From contig CALUTF010000006.1 of NCBI GenBank assembly GCA_944323595.1, positions 1 through 64,000 on the forward strand: a DNA stretch of 64,000 bases, read 5' to 3'. Positions 33,315-41,313 of the stretch are shown one piece after another. The notes beneath the pieces are model-generated. The model was given only the letters and a program-made list of their open reading frames with translations, was not told where the DNA came from and ran no database searches. Source of the stretch: Candidatus Gastranaerophilales bacterium (GTDB taxonomy: Bacteria > Cyanobacteriota > Vampirovibrionia > Gastranaerophilales > Gastranaerophilaceae). Position 1 is the first letter of the stretch; each line of letters starts with the position of its first letter. Both the position numbers and the translations under genes were made by a program.

Positions 33315-34565
33315 ATGAGTAAAAGACGAGTAGTAATCACAGGTATGGGTGCAGTTACACCGTTTGGTGTCGGTGTTGATAAGTTATGGTCCAGCCTGGT
33401 AGAAGGTAAAAGCGGTATAAGTACAACAGAGGCTATTGATATCTCTAAACACGTTGTCAAGATTTCCGGTGAAGTTAAAGATTTTAATCCGGAAGATTAT
33501 CTTGATCCTAAAGAAGCTAAAAAAATGGACAGATTTATTCAGTTTGCAATGGTTGCTGCTGATGAAGCAATGAATGATTCTAAACTGGATATGGAAAAAG
33601 AAGACCCTTACAGAGTTGGTGTTATTGTAAGTTCTGCCGCCGGCGGTTATAAAACTTTTGAAGAAAATCACGTAAGAATTCTTGAAAAAGGTCCTAACAA
33701 ATGTTCGCCGTTTACTATCCCTATGATGATTGTAAACATGCCATCAGGCAGAATTTCCATTAAATATGGATGCAAAGGTCTTAATAAAGTCGTAGTTTCA
33801 GCTTGTGCAACCGGTTCTCATTCAATCGGTGATGCATTCCGTTCAATTCAATACGGCGACGCCGATGTAATTCTTGCAGGCGGCTGCGAAGCTACTATTT
33901 GCGATGTAGGTGTCGGTGCATTTTCAAGTGCAAGAACATTGTCAAAACGCAATGATGAACCGACAAAAGCATCCCGTCCTTATGACAAAGACAGAGACGG
34001 ATTTGTTATGTCAGAAGGTGCAGGTGTTCTTGTTCTTGAAGAATATGAACATGCAAAAAAACGTGGTGCAAAGATTTATGCAGAAATTGTCGGCTACGGT
34101 CAGACAGCTGATGCTTATGATGTTGTTGCCCCTTGTCCGGAAGGCAAAGGTGCTACGAAATCAATGGAATTTGCACTCGCAGATGCAGGTATGAAACCTG
34201 AAGAAATTCAATATATTAATACGCACGGTACAAGCACAGGCTTGGGTGATGTCGCAGAATCTAAAGCTGTTGCTAATGTCTTTGGCGATTTGGATAAAAA
34301 TCCTAACCTGCTAGTAAGTTCTACAAAAAGTATGCACGGGCATATTCTTGGTGCTACAGGTGCTATTGAAGCTATTGTTTGCGTAAAAACAATTAATGAA
34401 CATATTGTTCCGCCAACTATTAATCTTGATAATCAGGATGAAAATGTTGCTAATCTGAATTATGTTCCGCATAAAGCCGTTAAGGCTGATGTTCATGCGG
34501 CATTAAGCAACTCTTTCGGTTTTGGTGGTCAGAACGCTACTCTTGTTATTAAAGAGGTTAAATAA
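33315..34565 (+). CDS. fabF: 3-oxoacyl-ACP synthase II FabF
   Basis: A 416-residue elongating condensing enzyme. Active-site Cys164 is in VSACATGSHSIGD; the two His are in INTHGTSTGLGD (about 304) and KSMHGHILGATGA (about 340); the C-terminal SFGFGGQNATL is a family mark. It extends acyl-ACP with malonyl-ACP and influences chain length and saturation. AAAGAG precedes the ATG, and a strong terminator closes the cluster. Confidence 0.97.
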   Translation: MSKRRVVITGMGAVTPFGVGVDKLWSSLVEGKSGISTTEAIDISKHVVKISGEVKDFNPEDYLDPKEAKKMDRFIQFAMVAADEAMNDSKLDMEKEDPYRVGVIVSSAAGGYKTFEENHVRILEKGPNKCSPFTIPMMIVNMPSGRISIKYGCKGLNKVVVSACATGSHSIGDAFRSIQYGDADVILAGGCEATICDVGVGAFSSARTLSKRNDEPTKASRPYDKDRDGFVMSEGAGVLVLEEYEHAKKRGAKIYAEIVGYGQTADAYDVVAPCPEGKGATKSMEFALADAGMKPEEIQYINTHGTSTGLGDVAESKAVANVFGDLDKNPNLLVSSTKSMHGHILGATGAIEAIVCVKTINEHIVPPTINLDNQDENVANLNYVPHKAVKADVHAALSNSFGFGGQNATLVIKEVK

Positions 34566-34584
34566 TAAAACAGCTATTATAAAG

Positions 34585-34628
34585 AAATTCTTCGCAGTGT
34601 ATTTTAGATATCTGCGAAGAATTTTTTT
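34585..34628 (+). terminator. Terminator of fabF
   Basis: Stem AAATTCTTCGCAG / CTGCGAAGAATTT with a 14-base loop, followed by T7. Confidence 0.88.
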
Positions 34629-34714
34629 GCAATTGCAAGATGTTATTCTCTCTACAGGGCAATTTTTTAAGTCGAAATGTTTTTATATATATAATATATA
34701 ATCGAGGAATAGCT

Positions 34715-35392
34715 ATGCCTGGAGACTTGGACAGTTTCATAGACATTTTAAAAAGCCGTGATGGCGATGATGTTTTGCTTAATGATGCTAAAAATGAATA
34801 TAGCGCTGAATTAAGCAGAGTTGAAACTTTTGCGCGTGATTTGGGGGATAATATTGTCGACGGGTTGAAAAATACTTTCTCAAATAAAGATAAAAAGACC
34901 GTTACACCTGCATCAAATGAGCCTCTTCCATTAACTCAAAAACAAAAAGGAAATAATCTTTTTAATGACGTCGGCTGTGATTTTAAAGGTACTTACTTTC
35001 GACTGGAAAAACCGATTACAAAGAATAAAAAGACATCTATTTATACTGATTTAGGCCCGCGTAAACAGGATATTGGTATAGAATATGAAAACAATGATTC
35101 AAGAATTCGTGTCGGGGTGGAACATAAGCATTCAGTCGGTGCTGCAGTTGTAAATTATAATTATGATACCGGTTTGGGAAATCTTTCAGTAGAAGCAAAG
35201 GCATCTAAGGATGTTAGCGGAATAGGGGCATCTTATAGGGCTAAAGGCTTAAAGATTAATGCGTCCGTCTGGGAGGGCGATGGTATGTTGATTAATTTTG
35301 AAAAAAATATGAAAATTAAAAAAAGTGAGCTTACCATCGGCGGAGTTGTTTCTGATGATTACGGGGTTGTATATGCCCGTCTGGTGCTGTAA
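34715..35392 (+). CDS. Hypothetical protein with beta-rich C-terminal half
   Basis: About 225 residues, not recognised. Residues 1-60 are helical and charged (LDSFIDILKSRDGDD, LSRVETFARDLG). Residues 105-225 consist of short alternating strands with Tyr/Gly/Val (IGIEYENNDSRIRVGVE, AVVNYNYDTGLGNLSVEAK, GASYRAKGLKINASVWEG), like the strands of a small beta-barrel or sheet stack. There is no signal peptide, so membrane insertion is doubtful. I choose the ATG with GAGG upstream rather than the frame opening at 34640. Confidence 0.65.
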   Translation: MPGDLDSFIDILKSRDGDDVLLNDAKNEYSAELSRVETFARDLGDNIVDGLKNTFSNKDKKTVTPASNEPLPLTQKQKGNNLFNDVGCDFKGTYFRLEKPITKNKKTSIYTDLGPRKQDIGIEYENNDSRIRVGVEHKHSVGAAVVNYNYDTGLGNLSVEAKASKDVSGIGASYRAKGLKINASVWEGDGMLINFEKNMKIKKSELTIGGVVSDDYGVVYARLVL

Positions 35393-35510
35393 GAAGCCCT
35401 GCCTATTGCATAATTTTAAAATATACTGTATAATTCATTAGACAAGAGGAATTTAATACTTAAAAACTACTAGATTTCTTTTCAAAGATACTTTAAAACG
35501 GAGAAGAACT

Positions 35511-35795
35511 ATGTACCAAGACGAAAAATTAGTCTGTGAAGATTGTGGAAAAGAATTCATTTTCACAGCCGGTGAACAAGAATTTTATGCTGAAAAAGGT
35601 CTTGTTAACAAACCGAAAAGATGTCCTGAATGCCGTAAAGCACGCAGACAAAAAAACAGAAGCAAAAGAAAAATGTATGATGCTGTGTGTTCTAAATGCG
35701 GTGCAGCAACTCAGGTGCCATTCAAACCTATAGAAGGAAAAGAAGTCTATTGTAAAGATTGCTTTGCTCAGGTTAATGCAGCAGCGGGTGTTTAA
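35511..35795 (+). CDS. Double zinc-ribbon protein
   Basis: A 94-residue basic protein with two four-cysteine zinc sites: Cys9-x2-Cys12 with Cys38-x2-Cys41, and Cys60-x2-Cys63 with Cys81-x2-Cys84, joined by a Lys/Arg-rich segment (CRKARRQKNRSKRKMY). The first half matches the probable zinc-ribbon family (zf-trcl) and the second half the CxxC-CxxC type seen in cyanobacterial and Chloroflexi proteins. It may bind nucleic acid through the basic linker. ACGGAG precedes the ATG. Confidence 0.8.
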   Translation: MYQDEKLVCEDCGKEFIFTAGEQEFYAEKGLVNKPKRCPECRKARRQKNRSKRKMYDAVCSKCGAATQVPFKPIEGKEVYCKDCFAQVNAAAGV

Positions 35796-35814
35796 AATTA
35801 AATAGTTATTTGGT

Positions 35815-35848
35815 AAAAGGGGATGATTTATATTAATCATCCCCTTTT
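35815..35848 (+). terminator. Bidirectional terminator
   Basis: A 14-bp stem AAAAGGGGATGATT / AATCATCCCCTTTT with a 6-base loop, lying between two converging genes. Confidence 0.88.
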
Positions 35849-35849
35849 A

Positions 35850-36158
35850 TTATTGCGAAATGCAATTATTGAGATATTCAATGGTGCTTATTTTCTCATC
35901 ATACAGATATTTAATAAAGCTTAAATATGCTGCATCATAAGAAGATATAATGAGATTAATCTCAAAGCCATCCGTGCAGAATGGTTCATAATCATAAACA
36001 ACATAGCTGTTATATTTACTTTTCCATTCTTTGCGTTCTATATGGCTGTTGTTTTCTTCAACAATGTCTTCAAGCCAGGCAACCATGTTTTTATTAACAT
36101 TTTTCATTTCCATACGATTATATTTACCGCAATCGTGACAGTCGTTTCCCATAATCAT
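35850..36158 (-). CDS. Small hypothetical protein
   Basis: A 102-residue protein that I do not recognise. A CHDCG near the N-terminus could be half of a metal site. The rest is acidic and aromatic (YVVYDYEPFCTDGFEINLIISSYDAAY). No signal peptide or membrane helix. GGAG lies 8 bases before the ATG and a terminator follows, so it is probably real. Confidence 0.6.
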   Translation of the reverse strand: MIMGNDCHDCGKYNRMEMKNVNKNMVAWLEDIVEENNSHIERKEWKSKYNSYVVYDYEPFCTDGFEINLIISSYDAAYLSFIKYLYDEKISTIEYLNNCISQ

Positions 36159-36260
36159 AGTAAATACTCCAAAATATATCTTTATACAAAAATTGTAAAT
36201 GTTTTTGGAGTTTAAATAATCCCCTTTAGGGATAAGACAACATAGTATGATTTGCTAATT

Positions 36261-36638
36261 TCAATTTAAAATTCTGTAACTTTCAGGTAATTGGCATGCA
36301 GCTTTCGGGATGTATAAGACTCCGTATTTTTCTGCAATAAGCCTGATATTATAGGTTGCAGAGATGATTACGATTCTTGTATTAATATATTCTTTAAAAG
36401 ATTGAATCTGGCGTATAAACCATTCTCCTGCGTATAGCGGTGCAAAATCGGTTTCCATTTGCATATCGGTTAAGATTATGTCAAAAGGGCTGTCAATATT
36501 AAAAGTTATGCAATCAAGACCTTGACGTGCGGAGTTTGCGGTTGTAATTTCAGCATCTTCTCCGAAAAGTTCAAGAACCATTTTTTTGTGGTATTCAACC
36601 CATTTTTGTGAGTCATCAACTATCAGGATTTTTTTCAT
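36261..36638 (-). CDS. Stand-alone response-regulator receiver protein
   Basis: A 125-residue CheY-like receiver domain without an output domain. Visible are the acidic pair in ILIVDDS (Asp8, Asp9), the phospho-acceptor Asp58 in IILTDMQ, Ser/Thr in VIISATYN and the conserved Lys in YIPKAA. It could relay phosphate or bind a target protein when phosphorylated; a histidine kinase is encoded nearby at 38919-39650. There is no ribosome-binding site; extended -10 TGTTATAAT ends 6 bases before the ATG, a likely leaderless start. Confidence 0.87.
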   Translation of the reverse strand: MKKILIVDDSQKWVEYHKKMVLELFGEDAEITTANSARQGLDCITFNIDSPFDIILTDMQMETDFAPLYAGEWFIRQIQSFKEYINTRIVIISATYNIRLIAEKYGVLYIPKAACQLPESYRILN

Positions 36639-36656
36639 AATTTTATTATAACAGAT

Positions 36657-36686
36657 AAAAAGACAGGATTATAGTATCCTGCCTTT
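36657..36686 (-). terminator. Terminator of the Hsp20-like gene
   Basis: Read on the minus strand: AAAGGCAGGAT / ATCCTGTCTTT followed by T-run. It ends immediately before the promoter of the receiver gene. Confidence 0.75.
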
Positions 36687-36728
36687 GTTTATGAATTTAT
36701 GTTTGAATGCGGGTTTATATATTTATAA

Positions 36729-37283
36729 TTAGTCATTGTCAGCCGGAATTGTTATAACAAGAGCATCTCCGACTTTTTCTTTTGTCATCTCCGACAGCTT
36801 AACGTTGTCATCAAAAGAATAGTTTTGCATAAATTTATAAATAGCTTCGCCCTTTCTGCCGTTTCTGACTCCGGCTGCATTGATACTAAGCGTATCACCG
36901 TTTGCTTTCACTTCAACATTTTTTTCGTCATTATCAAAAGGTTTCAGGTCAATAATAATTTTGTAAGCGTCCGGTGTTTTTTCCATGTGAGTGATTTCAC
37001 CGACTTTCTTTTCCATCATAAAATCCTTTTTCATGTGTTTTTTGAAGGCTCTTTCCATATTACGTTCCTGATTCATCATCATATGATCCATTTTACGAAT
37101 CTGGTAGACAGGATCATACAATCTTTTGAAATGCCAGTCAGATACTGCATAAAATGCACAAAACGCCCCTAAGAATACAAGCAGTGCAGTTATAAGATGT
37201 CTCATCACGTGATGATTACATAAAAAACAATCCTCATCACGTCTGTGTTCATGCCTTTCTTCTTCTCTGATATTTTCGTCCAT
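36729..37283 (-). CDS. Membrane-anchored Hsp20/alpha-crystallin-like protein
   Basis: A 184-residue protein: charged His/Glu/Arg-rich N-terminus with CFLCNHH, one membrane helix (HLITALLVFLGAFCAFYAV, about residues 29-47), a Met/Lys/Glu-rich linker, then a C-terminal alpha-crystallin-type domain: YKIIIDLKPFDNDEKNVEVKANGDTLSINA ... FDDNVKLSEMTKEKVGDALVITIPA. Small heat-shock proteins hold unfolded clients, but they are normally soluble and oligomeric, so a membrane tether is unusual. Its direction points the domain either into the periplasm or the cytosol; the positive-inside rule does not settle it. Confidence 0.75.
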   Translation of the reverse strand: MDENIREEERHEHRRDEDCFLCNHHVMRHLITALLVFLGAFCAFYAVSDWHFKRLYDPVYQIRKMDHMMMNQERNMERAFKKHMKKDFMMEKKVGEITHMEKTPDAYKIIIDLKPFDNDEKNVEVKANGDTLSINAAGVRNGRKGEAIYKFMQNYSFDDNVKLSEMTKEKVGDALVITIPADND

Positions 37284-37443
37284 AACAAACTCCTTTCTTA
37301 TGATATGATTATTTTATTGCAATTAAATTAAAAATGTCCATAGTTAAACAGGGTATTTTTATAGAATAATTTATTGCAAAAGATTTTAAAAGATGTTATA
37401 ATGTATAATAAAGGTAATTTTAATATATATGGAGTATAAACAC

Positions 37444-37632
37444 ATGGCCAAAGTTTTAGTTACAATGCCCGATGAATTCTTGAGCAAAGTTGACAGTATT
37501 GCTATCAATGAACAAAGAACAAGAAGCGAACTCATTAGAGAAGCGCTCAGAACTTATTTTAGAAGAGTGTCTGTGCAACAGTCACAAAAAGCTGTTGATG
37601 ATGCCAGAATTCTTGATGATTTAATCGGATAA
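37444..37632 (+). CDS. Ribbon-helix-helix (CopG-type) DNA-binding protein
   Basis: About 62 residues: strand AKVLVTMPDEFLSKVDSIA, then helices with EQRTRSELIREALRTYFRR, the pattern of CopG/MetJ-fold repressors and type II antitoxins. No toxin gene follows in the same direction; the next gene is the convergent response regulator. It may therefore be a free-standing regulator. I choose the second ATG, with GGAG 11 bases before; a first in-frame ATG lies at 37429. TATAAT is upstream near 37397. Confidence 0.82.
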   Translation: MAKVLVTMPDEFLSKVDSIAINEQRTRSELIREALRTYFRRVSVQQSQKAVDDARILDDLIG

Positions 37633-38931
37633 TCAAAGATTTACTTCCCGAATAAAGGTATCCACCCATTTGATAAGCATTGCAATGTCATAGGGTTTTG
37701 GGATATACAAATCAGCGCCGGAATTTAAGATTAGCTCTTTATCATGAATTACAGATGTCATGATAAATTTGGTTTTTCTGTAATTATCAAGTTTTTTCAA
37801 TTTCTTACAGATGTCAAGACCGTTGAGTTCATCTGCTTTTCCTGCGTCCAGTATTACAACCGCGGGGGAAGATGATTCTATGTTTTTTATGTCCGATACA
37901 GTTTCTGCGTCATACCCCTGAATTCCAAGAATTGTATGTAAAAGCAGGGTCATAGATTCATCCGGTTCCATTATTAAGACTTTTTTGTTAAAGACCTCTT
38001 GGGCGATGGAGTTTTCTGCGGTGATTTTAGGTCTTTCCATCAGGTAATTTGATTTTGACGGGATATCTGCCAGATTATGAATTTGTGAAAGTGCACTGAG
38101 CAGTTGTTGCGGGTCTTTGTATTTGTATAGTTTATTGGTAACGATACCTATTGTTGTGTGCACAAAATCGGCACGTCTTCCTGCTACGTCATCTCCGCTC
38201 ATTATGATATAGCCGCGTTTGTTGTCAGGAATGGAATAGAACTTTGTACGGACAGAATCAAATGCAAAGGTCAGGAAGTTGGCAATTTTTTCAGCTTTTA
38301 TAGAATCTGTTATTATAAGAAATTTATTTTCTGAGATTTCTCCGAGGTAATCAGTTTCATTCAGTGCTGAATTTATTATTGCAACATAGGTTTGTATAAG
38401 CTTGTCCGCTGCGAGTTCAGTATAATTTTCTTTGTAGCTGTTGTAATTCTCAATACTCAAAAGCATGCACGCCCAGTCTGAATTTGAGTGAATTATACGT
38501 TTAATCGCGCGCATTGAGTAATTTTTATTTGGCATCAGCTTTTTGTAATCAAGATTTGATTCAAATTCGCGTCTGAGGTGGGCAAAAATCCTCATAACGA
38601 ATTCATCCGGATTAACAGGCTCTGAGATAAAATCATCGGCACCATTCTGGAGAACCTTTAGTCTGTCCTGTAATTCAGCGGACTTTGACATTCCTATTAT
38701 AATAGGACGTGTATTGTATGTGAGGGCTCTGATTTTCTTACAGTAATCCGACAGGTCATTGTCTATGCTGTCAGAGATTAGAATAATGTCAGGTTCTTTG
38801 TCCTGAATGGTTTTCATCGCTGAAATCAAATCTTTTGTTACAATAACAATATTCCCCGCGCTTGCAAGAAGTTTTTTGTATTTGGTGGAAAGTTCCCGTC
38901 TTTTATCAATTATCAATGTTACTGACTGCAT
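37633..38931 (-). CDS. Double-receiver protein with degenerate GGDEF domain
   Basis: A 432-residue response regulator with the layout receiver - GGDEF-like - receiver. The first receiver has SDSIDNDL near residue 55 and the conserved ISEPV. The middle (about 130-300) has the fold of a diguanylate cyclase, but the signature loop reads LGEISENKF instead of GGDEF, so it should not make cyclic di-GMP. The last receiver is typical (VLIMEPDES, VVILDAGKADELNG, LYIPKPYD). It overlaps the histidine kinase gene by 13 bases, so the two form a two-component pair. Confidence 0.85.
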   Translation of the reverse strand: MQSVTLIIDKRRELSTKYKKLLASAGNIVIVTKDLISAMKTIQDKEPDIILISDSIDNDLSDYCKKIRALTYNTRPIIIGMSKSAELQDRLKVLQNGADDFISEPVNPDEFVMRIFAHLRREFESNLDYKKLMPNKNYSMRAIKRIIHSNSDWACMLLSIENYNSYKENYTELAADKLIQTYVAIINSALNETDYLGEISENKFLIITDSIKAEKIANFLTFAFDSVRTKFYSIPDNKRGYIIMSGDDVAGRRADFVHTTIGIVTNKLYKYKDPQQLLSALSQIHNLADIPSKSNYLMERPKITAENSIAQEVFNKKVLIMEPDESMTLLLHTILGIQGYDAETVSDIKNIESSSPAVVILDAGKADELNGLDICKKLKKLDNYRKTKFIMTSVIHDKELILNSGADLYIPKPYDIAMLIKWVDTFIREVNL

Positions 38932-39650
38932 TTTGCCCTCGCGTAATCTTCAACATTGCCGATTGGCAAAAGTACCTCAAAAGTTGTGGTTTTATTTTCT
39001 GATTTTACGGAGATGCATCCGTTCATTTTCTCTACTATATTTTTTGTGATATAGAGTCCAAGCCCGCTTCCCTGAACTTTTCTGGTCAGAGGGCTGTCTA
39101 TTCTTGAAAATTTAGTGAATATTTTTTCGTAATCTTTTTCATCAATTCCAACGCCGGTATCAGTTACTTTTAAAGATACATGCTGCGCTGAATCTGTCAG
39201 TGAAACGGTTATATAAACAGTTGTGTTATCATTGGAATATTTTGCGGCGTTTTCTATAAGGTTTGTCATTATCTGCTGGAATTTATCTTTATCAGTGAAT
39301 ATAGGCGGTACTGATTTGTTGAAATTCAGTTCAAACTTGTGTGTTTTATACTGGTTTTTCACAATAGAGATTGTTTGTTCTATCAGTGGTTTTAGATTTG
39401 TTTCTTTGTAGACAAAATTATCTTTTGCTGATTGAAGTTTTGTGACTGAGAGCATATTTTCCACAAGGCTTATCAATCTGTTTGATTGTTCTTCAATGAT
39501 TTTGAGGAATTTTTTTTTGCTTTCGTCATCAATTTTATCCCAGGATTGAAGCATAGTTTGGGAAAAGCCGCGTATTGAAGTCAACGGTGTTCTCAATTCA
39601 TGGCTTACTGTTGATATAAAATCTTCGTAATTTTGCTCTGTTTTTTCCAT
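38919..39650 (-). CDS. Soluble sensor histidine kinase
   Basis: About 243 residues with only the kinase core. HisKA: FISTVSHELRTPLTSIRGFSQT with phospho-acceptor His17. HATPase: N box NLIENAAKYS, G1 DTGVGIDEKD, F box FSRIDSPL and G2 GSGLGLYITK. No sensor, PAS or membrane segment precedes them, so input must come through a partner. Overlap with the downstream regulator gene argues for a pair. I place the start at the ATG at 39650: TGTTATAAT ends 6 bases before it, with no ribosome-binding site; the frame opening at 39716 has no support. Confidence 0.92.
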   Translation of the reverse strand: MEKTEQNYEDFISTVSHELRTPLTSIRGFSQTMLQSWDKIDDESKKKFLKIIEEQSNRLISLVENMLSVTKLQSAKDNFVYKETNLKPLIEQTISIVKNQYKTHKFELNFNKSVPPIFTDKDKFQQIMTNLIENAAKYSNDNTTVYITVSLTDSAQHVSLKVTDTGVGIDEKDYEKIFTKFSRIDSPLTRKVQGSGLGLYITKNIVEKMNGCISVKSENKTTTFEVLLPIGNVEDYARAKCSQ

Positions 39651-39709
39651 ATGCTCATTATAACAGATTTTCCGGATATTCATATATTTATTAATCTTTT
39701 GTTTAGAAT

Positions 39710-39738
39710 TTGACAAAAAGCCTGCCGGATTTTAGTAT
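39710..39738 (+). promoter_or_regulatory. Promoter of the fucosyltransferase gene
   Basis: TTGACA (consensus -35), 17-base spacer, TAGTAT; the -10 ends 7 bases before the ATG at 39746. The transcript would have almost no leader. The TTG that could serve as an early start codon is part of this -35. Confidence 0.7.
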
Positions 39739-39745
39739 TAATTTT

Positions 39746-40657
39746 ATGGAAAAGAGTACGGTTAAAATAAATTATCACGGTTTTTGGCCCGGATTTGATA
39801 CACATGATAATCTGCTTATAAATGCATTGGAGAAAAATTTTAATGTAGAAATTTCAGACAAGCCGGATTTTGTTTTCTGTTCCTGGTTTGATAAATCGCA
39901 ATGCAGGTTTAATGATTGTATAAAAATTTTTTATTCTCATGAAAATCATTCATTAAATATGTTTGTGCACGGTTATAATTATGCAATCGGTTTGAGGTGG
40001 CTTTCGGTTGATAATAGCGGTAAAGGCAGGTATTTGAGGCATTGTGTTTGTCCTGAGATTTCTGTTGAGCACAGGAAAAATCTTTCTGAAAATTTGGCAA
40101 AAAGAAAATTTTGTAATTTTATTTACAGCAACCAAAGCCGCGGCAACAATGTTCAAAACAGAATTATATTTTGTCAGCAGCTGCAGAAATATAAACAGGT
40201 GGATTGTCCCGGGACAGTTTTGCACAATACTCAACCTATTTCACAACAAAATAGCACTAATCCTGAAGATTGGGTTGCTGAAAAACTTAACTATATAAAA
40301 AATTATAAATTTACAATTGCTTTTGAAAACAGTATTGCAAACGGTTATGCTACGGAAAAAATCTGGCATCCGTTTATGGCGGACTCAATTCCTGTTTATA
40401 TGGGAAGCCCCTCAATTGCAGATGATTTTAATCCTAAAGCTTTCATAAATGTGGCGGACTATAAAAATTTTGATGAAGTTATTGAAAAGATTCTAGAACT
40501 TGATAATAACGACGAGCTTTATATGCAAATGCTCAGAGAACCTGTTTATTTGAAAGAGCCTGAGTATGACAAACGTTTGGAAAAATTTTTGTATGATATC
40601 GTAACCCGCGGGAATACCACTTCCGCAAGATTTATTAAACCGTTTTTCAATACATAA
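39746..40657 (+). CDS. Family 10 glycosyltransferase (alpha-1,3/4-fucosyltransferase-like)
   Basis: A 303-residue protein. The GT10 donor-binding motif is at residues 191-219: FENSIANGYATEK, then IWHPFMADSIPVYMGSPSI. The N-terminal part carries YSHENHSL, the equivalent of the acceptor-side motif in bacterial fucosyltransferases. These enzymes move fucose from GDP-fucose to GlcNAc in surface glycans and in gut bacteria can build Lewis-type host-like antigens. No GDP-fucose synthesis or glycan operon is adjacent; it stands alone, divergent from the histidine kinase gene. No membrane segment, so it acts in the cytosol. Confidence 0.9.
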   Translation: MEKSTVKINYHGFWPGFDTHDNLLINALEKNFNVEISDKPDFVFCSWFDKSQCRFNDCIKIFYSHENHSLNMFVHGYNYAIGLRWLSVDNSGKGRYLRHCVCPEISVEHRKNLSENLAKRKFCNFIYSNQSRGNNVQNRIIFCQQLQKYKQVDCPGTVLHNTQPISQQNSTNPEDWVAEKLNYIKNYKFTIAFENSIANGYATEKIWHPFMADSIPVYMGSPSIADDFNPKAFINVADYKNFDEVIEKILELDNNDELYMQMLREPVYLKEPEYDKRLEKFLYDIVTRGNTTSARFIKPFFNT

Positions 40658-40745
40658 AAAAAAGCCGTCTTATAAGAAGAACGGCTACCAGACTTGGGGA
40701 GGAGGTATGAAAAACTTTCGTTTTTCATATCTATACTCAATAAGT
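40655..40745 (+). ncRNA. Candidate structured leader RNA
   Basis: Two hairpins surround a very strong ribosome-binding site. The first (40663-40686) pairs AGCCGTCTT with AAGAACGGCT, with one bulge. Then comes GGGGAGGAGGT and a perfect 9-bp hairpin that contains the start codon: ATGAAAAAC TTTC GTTTTTCAT (40707-40728). The start codon would be hidden unless the hairpin opens. The A8 stretch before the first hairpin would also make it a terminator on the minus strand. Confidence 0.35.
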
Positions 40746-40802
40746 CGGTTACTTTTGATGAAAACTTTTGTTTTAATGTTAAATATCATACATATAGAGT
40801 AG
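40707..40802 (+). CDS. Possible 31-residue small protein
   Basis: ATG after GGGGAGGAGGT, one of the best ribosome-binding sites in the window. It reads MKNFRFSYLYSISRLLL, then MKTFVLMLNIIHIE and TAG. It is basic and hydrophobic, and could be a small membrane peptide, a leader peptide or a type I toxin. Its start codon lies in a hairpin. No homologue is known to me; without conservation data this remains tentative. Confidence 0.35.
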   Translation: MKNFRFSYLYSISRLLLMKTFVLMLNIIHIE

Positions 40803-40901
40803 TTCTGTATAACAAAATTTTATAAAAAATGAACTTAAAAAAAATTTTTTCGTTATAATAATAGAATTCAATGTAGGAAGATTAGAAAAAGAGGAATTTA
40901 T

Positions 40902-41300
40902 ATGATTAAAAGATTTTTATCATTTTTTATGTGTGCAAGCATTTTGTTTGCCGGATTAGGATTGAATTCGGATGCTTTTGCTGAATCTGGGCATAAAGCA
41001 AATCATTCACAACACCACTTTATAAAACATAAAAAACAAAAGCATAAACAACCTGTAGTTAAGAAAAAACATAATGACAAACATAAATTTTTAAAAAAAC
41101 GTCCAAAACATAAAACAAAAGATATTAAAAGGGATAAAAAGCATTCAAAGTTCTTTTTTAAGAAAAAACATGATAAAAATCTAAAACATAAGAAGAAAGT
41201 GTTTAAAAAACATCACAAAGAAAGAAAACAAGTTCAAAGAAACAGAAACCAAAATCATCCGAAACGCGGCTTCTTCCATAGAATATTCAGAAGAAAATAA
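40902..41300 (+). CDS. Secreted Lys/His-rich protein
   Basis: A 132-residue protein with a signal peptide (IKRFLSFFMCASILFAGLGL, cleaved after SDAFA) and a mature part that is about two-thirds Lys, His and Arg with Asp/Gln/Phe between them (KHKKQKHKQPVVKKKH; FFFKKKHDKNLKHKKK). Not recognised. The extreme charge suggests binding to polyanions such as nucleic acid, LPS/teichoic-type polymers or mucin glycans; the His content also allows metal binding. GAGGAATTTAT precedes the ATG and a terminator follows. Confidence 0.75.
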   Translation: MIKRFLSFFMCASILFAGLGLNSDAFAESGHKANHSQHHFIKHKKQKHKQPVVKKKHNDKHKFLKKRPKHKTKDIKRDKKHSKFFFKKKHDKNLKHKKKVFKKHHKERKQVQRNRNQNHPKRGFFHRIFRRK

Positions 41301-41313
41301 CTCGCAATTTGTT

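Noticed and set aside
39710-39745. TTG start for the fucosyltransferase
   Set aside because: The TTG is part of a consensus TTGACA -35 element, with a matching -10 at 17-base spacing.
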